DNA of 64,000 nt from positions 2,480,001 through 2,544,000 of the forward strand of contig CM037467.1 of assembly GCA_021014325.1 (NCBI GenBank), read 5' to 3'. The notes below the pieces were generated by a model that made no database searches, was not told the DNA's origin, and saw only the letters and a list, made by a program, of their open reading frames with translations. Positions 54,031 to 64,000 of the stretch are shown here, in pieces (within the stretch, counting starts at the first letter, position 1; every line of letters begins with the position of its first letter). Position numbers and translations under genes: made by a program. The stretch is from Plazaster borealis. Its lineage: Eukaryota; Echinodermata; Asteroidea; Forcipulatida; Labidiasteridae.

Positions 54031-55372
54031 AAAGAACAATCACACAAACATAGTACGAATGACGCGATTTCAATTTCAGGTATTGTTCACTGTTTTATTC
54101 TAGATAAAACTAAAAGAGCGTAGGGCCTACTTGTAGGCCTACCGATTAAATTAAAGTCAGGTTTCACAACGCCAAACCACGTGATCTCTCCGTTATTGGT
54201 AAAATTATCTCACGACAGAAACCAAATTAAGCTTCCAAAACTTCAAAGAAAGCGCTAATCGTGAATTGCACCGGCTTACCCCGGACCTAAAGCTCAAGGG
54301 ATTTTTTTCTGGACTTTTCTAGAATTGAAAATATTAAAAAATAAATCTTTATTCGAGAGCTTCCGGCGGAGTAATGATTCCAGAAAGTCTTGTTTTCTTT
54401 CAGGATTTTTGTTTTTGTTTAACAACCGCGCCATATGTTATAAACTTCATTTGTCAAAATGCTTTATCAACCATTTCACCACAAAACGAATTCGTTGTTG
54501 TAAAGTTTCAAAGACGCCGCCATTTTGTTTTGCCTTTTGCTCTCTTGTTAAAAACTAGTCGGTTGAAACAACCATTTCCTGCGACATTGCACATTTCTTT
54601 TAATAATCTCACAGCGTGAATTTTGTTTCCATTCTGGGTATTTCATTTTGATGCAAAATCAGGGTGCAGAACTGACATATTGATTTGAATTTGACCAACC
54701 GTTCACATCAATTTGATTGTTAAACATTTTGCAACAAAACCAAAAATATTCAGAACTTCAAACCAAAAGATAACCTTCATACTCCTACGAAACAATTTCC
54801 GTTTTATAAAAGTTCGTGTGGGGACTCGAGCCTCGCAAGGACTTGACCAATGTTTATTCCAGGCGCTCTCCACCGAAATATTTGTCCAAATTGTTATATC
54901 AACAAGTTATAATAGCATTAGAGCATTAGTTAAATATGTATCACAAATATAACTTATACTACACAAATACAGCATGACAATAGGGTATTCTAGAGGTATT
55001 TGAGTACTATTCCAGGGCTTTTGTCGGTCTCTCTAAGTCACACCTGAGAGGACACAGGTGCATGCGGCACTCGGGAGAAAGGTTTTTTGACGTTTACGTT
55101 GTTTGCCTCTTTTGGGATACACTCAAATAATTCCATAGAAATTGTGCTTTGTTTAGGGAAAGCATGGGAATGGATAAAGAACCAAAACATGCGGTTCTTT
55201 TTGTCAAAAATCATAACAAATTGTATGGATAATTGTGTTTTTGTGTTGAACAAAGGTAGAATGGCTTGACGACGTTTTTATTATAACTGATTGATGCTAA
55301 GCCCTTAAAAGACGTACAAAGCTAAGCATGAATGCATCCCAAAAAGGTGATCCAATATAGGCATGTTAGACA

Positions 55373-55743
55373 TTAAAGGCATCGTGCACGTTTGGAAATT
55401 GTCTAAGACCAGTGTTCTCACTTGGTGTATCCCAACATTATGCATAAAATAACAAGCCTGTGAAAATTTGGGCTCAATTGGTCATCGAAGTTGCAAGAAA
55501 ATGATGAAAGAAAAAACACCCTCGTTGTACAAATTTGTATGCTTTCGCATAGAATAATAAAAACTTCTTGCAAGAAGTTTTTATTATTTTAGTGAGAAAT
55601 TACCTCTTTCTCAAAAACTACGTTACTTCAGAGGGAGTCATTTCCTACAATGTTTTATACTATCAACAGCTCTCCGTTGCTTGTTACCAAGTACGTTTTT
55701 ATGCTAATATTTGTTTTTAGTCATTACCAAACGTGTACGATAC
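55373..55743. mobile_element. MITE, TTAAAGG family 1, right end truncated
   Basis: TTAAAGGCATCGTGCACGTT at left; right end ACCAAACGTGTACGA with no CCTTTAA. Centre palindrome AAAACTTCTTGCAAGAAGTT. Confidence 0.88.
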
Positions 55744-56435
55744 CTCCCGGGTCAGAATTGACCCGGTTTCGGGTCCCGTGGGGCCTGACCCATTTCTGGA
55801 CCAGTGTGACCCGGTATCTGTGTCAAAATGACCCAGAAATGGGTCAAGCTGACGCAGAATCCGAGCTAAAAAAAAATATAAAAAAATACTTTCGCATTAA
55901 AGGCACTGTACACGTTTGGTAATTACTCAAAATATATATCAGCATAAAAACTTACTTTGTGAGAAACGACTCCCTCTGAAGTAACGTAGTTTTTGAGAAA
56001 GAGGTAATTTCTTACTAAAATAATAAAAACTTCTTGCAAGAAGTTTTTATTCCTATCTGAATGCACACAAATTTGTACAACAAGGGTGTTTTTTCTTTCA
56101 TCTTTTTCTTGCAACTTCGATGACCAATTGAGCCCAAATTTTCACAGGCTTGTTAGTTTATGCATATGTTGGGATACACCAAGTGAGAATACTGGTCTTT
56201 GACAATTACCAAACGTGTTCAGTGCCTTTAATTATGCGAGTTTACTCTATGGTATAATCATAATTAATTAATTAATTAACAATTTTATTTACTGGTTTAC
56301 TGGTTTACTGTATATTTTGTTGTGATTTCCTGTACAGCGTTTTAAGATTTTATGTAAAAAGCTATACAATATAGGCTAGAATATTAAAAAAAAAAAAAAA
56401 TCGGGTCAACTGACCCAGAAATGGGTCAGCAGTCG
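55744..56435. repeat. GACCCAGAAATGGGTCA element split by a MITE
   Basis: Left part 55744-55880 has repeated GACCCGG and GACCCAGAAATGGGTCAAG; right part 56400-56430 has GGGTCAACTGACCCAGAAAT then GGGTCAGC. A complete family-1 MITE lies between them. Confidence 0.6.
55897..56231. mobile_element. MITE, TTAAAGG family 1, full length
   Basis: TTAA at both ends. TTAAAGGCACTGTACACGTT at left; AACGTGTTCAGTGCCTTTAA at right. Central palindrome AAAACTTCTTGCAAGAAGTT, shared with 55373-55743 and 62155-62471. Confidence 0.93.
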
Positions 56436-56586
56436 ATTTCACCAAGCTCTTCCTAACTTAGGATTAATCCTAGGCAATGCTAAGAGAAAGGACTAGTCTT
56501 AAGTTAGGACCAGTACTTAAGACTAGTCCTATCTGTTAGCATTGCTTAGGATTAATCCTAAGTTAGGAAGAGTTTGGTGAAATCGA
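56432..56586. mobile_element. Near-perfect 155-bp palindrome (foldback MITE)
   Basis: GTCGATTTCACCAAGCTCTT at left, with CCTAACTTAGGATTAATCCT; the right arm is the inverse, AGGATTAATCCTAAGTTAGG, ending TTTGGTGAAATCGAC. The arms meet around GACCAGTACTTAAGACTAGTC. Confidence 0.92.
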
Positions 56587-56982
56587 CGGCAGTTCCCTGG
56601 TACCCAGAGTCCGGGAATATACACACTCTTAAAAAATGCAATGTTCTCATAATTGCGCATGTCATCAGTTTTATTATTTGTCTATTTCTTTGTGTTCAAA
56701 TAAATGCGATTACACTTGACTAAATGTTAATTATATTTATGGTAAAAAAGACAGTTGGAATCGACTTAACAACCAACATGACATGTGGTGTAAATGCTAA
56801 TGCAGAACGTGGTCATGGCCTCGCGTTGTACCCGAGCAGAGTCTTTCTCGAAGACTGAAGTTGAATAAGTTAATGACGTACGGAAGGCTTTTAACACTGA
56901 ATTTACAAGGCGTATTGTTTTTATTTTAAAAAAACATTTGTAATCGCTTTTATGCTAGTGTGATAAAACTCGTGCAGCCATT

Positions 56983-57373
56983 TTAAATTTTCAAACTTCC
57001 AGAATATACCCACTGGGTGTGAACAAATATAACAAAATCCACAACTTTTATAGGCAGTAAGCTCTTTTCTCTGGAACGAAATGGCTCTATTTCAACTGTG
57101 AAGTTACAAGATAGCCGCCGAATGTTTTTTTCTTTTTCCCATGTATTCGAATTCTGTTGAGACACACCGCCAATGTTTGATTTATTATACACGGAGGTTA
57201 CCGGGCTATAAATGTGAACGTGTTTATCTAATTCCTTCATGCACCTGAACATAACATTCGGAATCTTTATCTTAAAAAAGTGTTGGATTCCCTCCAAGAT
57301 AGCATTCCATTTTATTCCGGCACCCACGCTTTCGCGAGAAGATGTCTGAGGAATTCCAATCTGAGGATTAAGC
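56983..57373 (-). CDS. Possible terminal exon of an unknown gene
   Basis: Minus strand: acceptor-like TTTATATTTCCAG (57374-57386), then an open frame of about 130 codons (LNPQIGIPQTSSRESVGAGI, then KWNAILEGIQHFFKIKIPNV) to TAA at 56981-56983. An AATAAA lies about 50 bp beyond. I recognise no domain; basic and aromatic residues, no membrane segment or signal peptide. Could be chance. Confidence 0.2.
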
Positions 57374-58142
57374 CTGGAAATATAAACTGACGTGAATAGT
57401 ATAAACTGAATTCGGGATCTCCAGTCAGGAAAAAGTTAAGAGCACGAAAGGCCAATCTACTCTATCAAGTCCATTGAAACTGAATAAATAAAGGCGCATG
57501 CCTGTCGTCAGGCCACTCATTATGAGGTTTTGATTGGTCGCTGGCCTGACAGTGATTTTATAGACGTGCGTTGATTGGCTAAGACGCCGGAGCCATTATC
57601 GCCTCATTGCGCATGAGCCTGAGAAAACCCCGGATTGTCGGTGTTTCCTTTGAACACGAGCCGAACGGCGAGTTTCAAATGGGCGCTTGCTTTGTTTGTT
57701 TTCCCGGACTTTGGGCAATCCCTTTGATGAGCCGCCGGTCTTTGGTCCTTTTGTCCAACCCACCGATGGCTGAACTCATTAATTTTGTCATTTATTATTT
57801 TACCTTGCCGTGCCGTGCATTACATGCTCTCTAATACTAATTCCTCTCCCGATGTTTTAAACGTGCTATACTACTACTAGAAGCAAGGCAGACTCGTTTG
57901 ACAGTAGTGGTGAAGTTTCCACCGGAGCAGGAAGTTAGTTTACATCAATCCTCTAGGATATTATAAACTTGCTCTCGGAGTAGAGAAAACAAAAATACTT
58001 AAGTTACAGCTTGAATATTAAGTTCAACCTCGAGCTGCCTTTTTGTTTTTGTAGTGGAATGCACGAGGATTTTTAGTCAAAACAAAACTTGTGCTTGGGA
58101 CACATTTTGTAGGTCAACTTTAAAGTTTTGCACGTGAACATT

Positions 58143-58659
58143 ATGAAGGACGCAGTTATGGAGTGCTTACGATGTATTCTTGCGTTGGTTTGTGTGGGAT
58201 TTGGACTTGTGGAGCAGAGCCAGGCGTTGATTGATAACTCATTCCGATCGTCATCTTTGGAGTCATCTTCCTCCTCAACAACAATACGGATGACAACATC
58301 ATTATCCTCAACGCCACTGGTGTTACCAGACCCCCGGCTGTCCCACTGGGCCAGAGCTGCTAGCGACTACCTCCGTAGTCTGGACTGCACCACCGTGACA
58401 TTCACCTCACAGACCGAGTGTCAAAAACTCCAGTCCCTCGACACCAGGCAGATGAACGTGTACCTTGCAGGTCCTCGCAGCAGACATACCCTGGTAGCGG
58501 TGCTACCGGACGGTGGACTGAGTAGGGGAAAGAGTCACGATGCTGTCCTGGTAATTGACCCTTATCCCGCTGCCGCATTTGGTCACCTGGTCGTCGTTTT
58601 CTCATTGGATTTGGATACAGATTGGGAAGAATGCCGTAATCGTCTGGGATGGTATATTG
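58143..58659 (+). CDS. First coding exon of an unrecognised secreted protein
   Basis: ATG at 58143 opens 172 codons plus one base up to a consensus donor GTAAGT (58660). Residues 1-26 (MKDAVMECLRCILALVCVGF, then GLVEQS) form a signal peptide with cleavage near SQA. A Ser/Thr-rich segment follows, then a globular-looking part with DPRLSHWARAASDYLRSLDC, LAGPRSRHTLVAVLPDGG, VLVIDPYPAAAFGHLVVVFS and DTDWEECRNRLGWYI. The third-position G/C bias and the lack of repeats support real coding sequence. An alternative ATG lies at 58158. The next exon should begin in phase 1; none was recognised before 64000, so the gene probably continues beyond the window. Family unknown. Confidence 0.65.
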
Positions 58660-61600
58660 GTAAGTCTTTCCACAGATTAAGCTTTCCAAAGTAAAGGAGT
58701 CTGAAAATGTTCACAACTATTGCAATAATCTATAAATACCTCCCACAGATTTTCTTCACAAACCATACTGCAACCTTTATATCAAAGATCAAAATGTGGT
58801 TCGTACTTTTTAACATTGTGATAAAATCCGATCATATAGCTATAATCCAACGTACATGTATGTTATGTACTTCGTCACCATTCATGCACAATATCATGAC
58901 AGATTATCACATATCCACCGTACAGCGAGACAAGTATACAGTTTCTGTCATAAGTTCACAGTTCTTTCAATCTATCCTTTTTCATTCAAAACAAACAGGC
59001 TCATAAAACACATACACTCTATTAATATCCTTTATATCACCGGTGTTATTTTCCATATGACAAGGTCTTATGGGGGTTTAACGTGTCACTGTACGTTGAC
59101 ATTGGCATACCGTCATCATATGGGGATGGCATGTGGTCTAAATTTAGCATACCTCAGCCCGTGTTGGAATGGCAGTGTGTTGAACCATTGCAATAGAGCA
59201 AGGTTTGGTTGTACCTAGGGGTTATTTACACGATTTCAAGTCTGCATTTGGATTTGGGTTGGCACGCAATGCTAAATAACGCTTGTAATTCACGTATTTG
59301 GGTTTCTTGCGGGTGTCCTTGGAGCTTACGTTTGCACAAGAAGTGTGGGGTGTTTTTTTTCTTTCTCCTGTAGCCAGATCTTCCATGCTGTTTTACACCT
59401 AAACAGTGGTTTGGGGACTTTGGGGTTATTTAGGGGGGAAACAAATTAGGTGGAGGTAACTGTTGAGGTGACATAGAGGGACACCCAAGCTGAAGGCCAA
59501 TTTCGCAAAAGACCTCTATAAGGAATTGAACAGGACCAAGAAAATCCCTTTAAAGAAATATCCATGCCCTTTGGTCAGTTTAATAGTACTTTACTTGGAT
59601 TCGATAAGACTGGTAATGTTCCTTTTAACTTTTAGCCTTGGTATTGCTATTGGCCTTCAGGCATAAATCTTCAACTCGATTTGTAATTTTTTCTAATGTG
59701 TTTTGTATTGAATTTTCGAACAAGGGAAGAAGACCTTGCCTTAAACGAGGCACGGTATTTAACATACGAGATTAGCGAATGAATTCATCTTTAACACGAG
59801 AAACAAAATAAGCCCTGGTGACCTTTATGTTATTTTCCTTAGTTTGAGTGTAGATCATACTATTACGTAATCCACAGAGAAGCTTGTGAGAGGTTTTGAT
59901 GTTATAATAAACATTGACCCCGAAAATATCACCTTCTTTATAAGTTCCACCTTGAATGTTTTCTTGGTAACCTAGATCTTCTAATCTTCATCATCAACAC
60001 TACCCCTAGATGCAAATTCAAGAGTCACTATACCAAACCTGGGGCTTGAAAATCAACATTGGGATAATTTCTTTTCTTGTAGTAAGATAATCTCGTTTTG
60101 CTAATCCGCAAACATACTGTCTTTGTTTCTACTGCTAGCGCGGGACTCATGTCGACTAAAATAGTCAGACGTGTGTGAAGCGGAGGAGCACGTGCCTCAA
60201 TGTAGCGATTTAAATTGCGGGGGAAAAATACGCTGTCTAAAATTTGCTGCTTATGTGTAGTTTTGTAAGCATAAAAACGTCTGTAGCTGTATGTCTTGTT
60301 TTTATTTGGCGAGGGTTGCTACAGACTTGCATTAATTTTTTTGTTAAATTTTCTGGCAATCGTTCTCATCATAACAAGATGTCTCTTTTGATATAGTAAA
60401 GTCGTCCAGTGTATCATATATTTTGTTCAACTGGCCTTGTTACAATTTCTAGCTGAATTGTTACTTGCGATAGTATTGAATTTACTCCGCTGTATTGTCG
60501 GCTCTTTTGAAATCATTCTTCTCATTGTTAAAGTTGCGTATTCACGCCATTCATGTCGGCATGTCTTACCCCATTGATACAACTCTACTGATATCCGCGT
60601 TATTGGGCATTTCGACGAGTGAAGATTGTTCAAGCCCAAAGACTGTGATTGCCGGCGGTGTTGTTGCCTTTGATCTAGCGGGCTGTCAACCACTCAAGTC
60701 TCCCGTGACAATCTGTGAATGACGGCGTGCTACCCGCTTGAGTAAATCTTCTGCCGTCAACCAAAGATCCCACCAGCAAGTCTGTCAAATTGAATGGGAA
60801 GGGTTACCACCATACATTAAGCCTGTGCCGTCCCCAATTGTGCGTAGCAAATTTTCCAGTGAACAGGAAACCAACATTGATGCCTCAGTTTTTTTTCTTC
60901 TAAACTTTGGCATTTGCTTCATAATTCAAAGCAGCAACTTTTTAAAGAAATGCTGCATGATTGTTGTCGTTCGGTTCCCACGAATTTTCTAGAGATTTCA
61001 ATATGCACGAGTCGTATTCACGTCTCAGATCCGATGACTTTTCAAACCGTAGATAAAATAATAATATCCAACTCTCATCAGTTTTGTGATGTATCGGGTT
61101 GCGGAGGATTGCGATGGTGGCAATCTTTGAATATCTCAATGTTCTTTAGTTGATTTGCTGAGACCTACGAGGGGATGTTCAGCACTTTGCTAGGGGCATA
61201 GGCGTGCCGCCAGATGACAGGTTCCTACGCCAGCCGATTCTTGTGTTGTCATATTCGAGAGCATTTCCTATACCTCCGCGTGGTATCACCAAAGACATTC
61301 GAAATGTACAACTCGTTTAATATTGACAAAAGAATTTGACAAATTGTCAAAGATGAGAAAACAACGGTTCAATAAGAGTGCGAAGGAAGGGTAACATACC
61401 ACTAAGTACACTAACCCAAACAACGTACATTAGAGCGGTTTTCCCAAAGGAAAGACAAACAAACACGAGCCCGATGGTGACGTTGAAACTCTGTCATCAC
61501 CAGGCGACAGCCAGCCGGAGCTGCCCGACCTGACCCCGCAATGGGGGTTCACGGAGCGGAAGCCGGGGGTCGAGGGCCGTGAGTGGTTACGACGTGACGT

Positions 61601-61780
61601 TCCTATACCCCCTTCACAAAATCAGCCACAAAAGAGTTACGTACAACAATTTTTAAGGTCATTTGGGGACACTTAGCGTCTTTCAACACGAAGGTTCGAT
61701 TACAAAATACCAATTTTTTTTATGCTGAACAGTGGAACGTGTGAAAACGTGTATAATGAGCTTGATGTATTGAGGTACGG
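58660..61780. other. Presumed intron 1 of the secreted-protein gene
   Basis: No repeat family and no convincing exon. 61480-61590 is G/C-rich, with short GGGGTC/GACCCC inverted motifs. Confidence 0.35.
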
Positions 61781-61785
61781 TAGAT

Positions 61786-62158
61786 TTAAAGGCAGGTTAT
61801 ACTTTTAGTAATTTTCAAAGACCAGTATCCTCACTTGGTGTATCCCAACATGTGCATAAAGTAACGAACCTGTGACAATTTTAGCTGAATTGGTCATCGA
61901 AGTTGTAAGAAAATGTTGAAAGAAAAAACACCCTTGTAGCATAGAATTGTGTGCATTCAGATGCCTTGGAAAGTCTTCATGCCGTTCTCAGATTTAATTG
62001 TTTGGGGGAAAAATTACCTCTTTCTCTAAAACTACATTACTTCACAAAGGGGGTCGTTTCTAGCAATTTTGTATAATACTAACAGCTCTTTACTAAGTAA
62101 GTTTGTATGGTCGTTATGCTTTGGAGTAAAATAATTACCAAAGGTATACCCCCTTTAA
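61786..62158. mobile_element. MITE, TTAAAGG family 1 (left of a tandem pair)
   Basis: TTAA 61786-61789 and 62155-62158. TTAAAGGCAGGTTATACTTT at left, AAAGGTATACCCCCTTTAA at right; interior CACTTGGTGTATCCCAACAT. Confidence 0.9.
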
Positions 62159-62471
62159 AGGCAACGTACACGGTTGGTAATTGTCAAAGACCAGTGTCCT
62201 CATTTGGTGTATCCCAACATATGCATAAAATAACAAGCCTGTGAAAATTTGGGCTCAGTTGGTCATCGAAGTTGCAAGAAAATGATGAAAGAAAATACAC
62301 CCTTGTACAAATTTGTGTGCTTTCAGTTAGGAATAAAAACTTCTTGCAAGAAGTTTTTGTTATTTTAGTGAGAAATTACCTCTTTCTCAAAAACTACGTT
62401 ACTCGTTACCAAGTCAGTTTTTATGCTAATATATATTTTGAGTAATTACCAAACGTGGAGAGTGCCTTTAA
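62155..62471. mobile_element. MITE, TTAAAGG family 1 (right of a tandem pair)
   Basis: Shares the TTAA 62155-62158 with its neighbour and ends at TTAA 62468-62471. TTAAAGGCAACGTACACGGT at left, AACGTGGAGAGTGCCTTTAA at right; centre AAAACTTCTTGCAAGAAGTT. Confidence 0.92.
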
Positions 62472-62582
62472 GTCCAAGGTGAATCCTACATTCATGGTTA
62501 TAGTCACGATACGTACGTGCCAATGATTTCACGTGTTGAACCATAGATCTAACTAAAATACTTACCCGCCTAATCACAGAGA

Positions 62583-62964
62583 GAGGGTTTGTATACGTTT
62601 ACTCATAAAATTAACGGCAATAAAAACGTACTTGGTAAGAAGTACAGCAACTTCTGATAGTATAAAGCATTTTGAGAAACATTTCACTGTGAAGTAATGT
62701 TGTTGTGGAAAAAGATATCAGTTTTTATCTAAACAAATTTGAATCTGAGAAGCGTTTCTGTCAGAAACGTTTCTCAGGTTGTGTATTTTTATTTCAGATT
62801 ATTCTCCCTGCGTGGACATAAACGCTCCAGATTTTCGGCAATATTATCTCAAAAACACGACCACCTTTTGAAATGAAATTTTCACAGGTTAATTTTATGG
62901 TCTACAACTATATGATTGAAACAAACAGTGGATTCCAATCACCAAACGTATACAATCCCTTTAA
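62583..62964. mobile_element. MITE, TTAAAGG family 2
   Basis: Left end decayed (GAGGGTTTGTATACGTTTAC), right end AACGTATACAATCCCTTTAA. Central palindrome AGAAGCGTTTCTGTCAGAAA-CG. Matches 12696-13074 in inverse. Confidence 0.88.
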
Positions 62965-64000
62965 TGCTTACGTAACAGTTTTACAATTTTCACTCTTAAA
63001 TAAAAGCCGTTTATGAGGGACTGTTTTTATGAAAAAGATAACATGGCGATTTCTGCAAGAAGGAATCTTGCAACCATGGAGCCTATAATAGCTCCATGGT
63101 GCAACATACAAGCTTTTCACTAGACAGTCATCAGTCCTTCTTAATATTGGTTTTAATATTAAGAAAATGGTTGCCCCCTCCCCACATTCCGCAATGTGTA
63201 GCCCCGCCCCTAACAGCTCGCCAAGGGCCCTCACAAGTTCCAAACATAGAAGATGAGATTCAAAACAATCACGCACCTCTTCGCATTCCACGTGATAAGA
63301 CGACTTTAAAAACAAGTATTACGGCAGTCATATAAATAGGCGATAGGGAGAACTGGGGCCAGATACGCTCTGGTGGCTAGACAATCCCACACAACAAACA
63401 AACAACCAGCCCCCTTCAAACTTTGATAGGGAAAAAAACCAACTTGGCTTCTTCTGCAAGTTCTGCCATTAACAGCAATAGAGCTCTATGGTTCTGCGGT
63501 GGTGGGCAATTTCACGGAATCGCCCATTTCACACCTGGTTTCAAAACACACATGTTATTACACCACCAGTTGATAGCCCCCCCTATTACACCATTGGCTC
63601 CCGTACAAAAGATCAAAGGGGCAAAGCCGGCACTGTTATGGTACCATAACAAAAGTAGGGGGTACTGTTGTTTGTCAACACGCTCCCACCCCATCAGGTT
63701 AGGAGTGGTGGTAGACATAGCTGAACGACATTGCAGTGTACCTACCCCTATTGTTTTACAGTCACGGCCGGGTGTCAATGTCAGCCCCAAGTGGTTGAGG
63801 TAACCGATAGCCCAACAGGAGTGGAGCGGTCTTGTCTTGTAGTCGTAAACAATTCAAATTCTTTGAGATCAGAAGGTTGCGCGGGGGGGGGGGGGGAGAA
63901 GTAGAGAAGAAGAAAAGTAGAGAAGTAGGGGGTACGACGATTTTAATACATTTTGGTGTTAGATTCTGCTGGTTGCAAATACAATTTTGTGCATATACAC
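62965..64000. other. Non-coding stretch to window end
   Basis: Frames of 92-126 codons overlap on both strands at 63423-63803 and match no known family. Poly-G of about 12 at 63884-63896. A short palindrome ACCATGGAGC / GCTCCATGGT lies at 63072-63101. Confidence 0.35.

Overview
This is a eukaryotic, AT-rich, intron- and repeat-dense genomic window. It is most likely from an echinoderm, possibly a sea star. That call rests on overall character: a metazoan-type split ABCB6 gene with many short exons, an SLC43-like solute-carrier remnant, tRNA-derived SINEs, and many short palindromic elements whose style I associate with echinoderm genomes. The species cannot be fixed from the sequence alone.

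Layout. 1-9.8 kb is repeat territory: a LINE reverse-transcriptase scrap, a small 14-bp GC-rich minisatellite, a ~437-bp tandem repeat, then a ~6.4-kb array of a 14/13-bp unit (CTGGAAACTACAAA and variants), followed by another LINE scrap. 9.8-16 kb carries minus-strand pieces of an SLC43-family transporter (exons at 15604-15724, 13907-14140 and 11513-12392), with a 39-bp coding minisatellite in the cytoplasmic loop, apparent single-base frameshifts, and at least one expected exon not found. 16-20.7 kb is mostly non-coding, with tandem and inverted repeats and a well-formed MULE-like element with a 9-bp target duplication.

20.7-36 kb holds the one complete gene: ABCB6, plus strand, 20 coding exons. 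All phases join cleanly with consensus GT/AG borders to give an 856-residue half-transporter. Its introns host SINEs, MITEs and minisatellites. A ~21-bp minisatellite starts about 20 bp after the stop codon.

36-64 kb is largely intergenic, with many copies of several MITE families. Three related families have TTAA-flanked ends starting TTAAAGG. There is also a textbook piggyBac-type MITE in the last third of ABCB6, a mariner-like MITE, foldbacks, nested insertions, a LINE tail and SINEs. A strong 71-nt hairpin at 51608-51678 looks like a microRNA precursor. At 58143-58659 there is a convincing first coding exon (signal peptide, cysteines, GTAAGT donor) of a secreted protein that I do not recognise; the rest lies further downstream or outside the window.

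The two transporter loci are adjacent and divergently oriented. Nothing in the sequence shows that they act together. No bacterial-type operon, CRISPR array or defence system is present.
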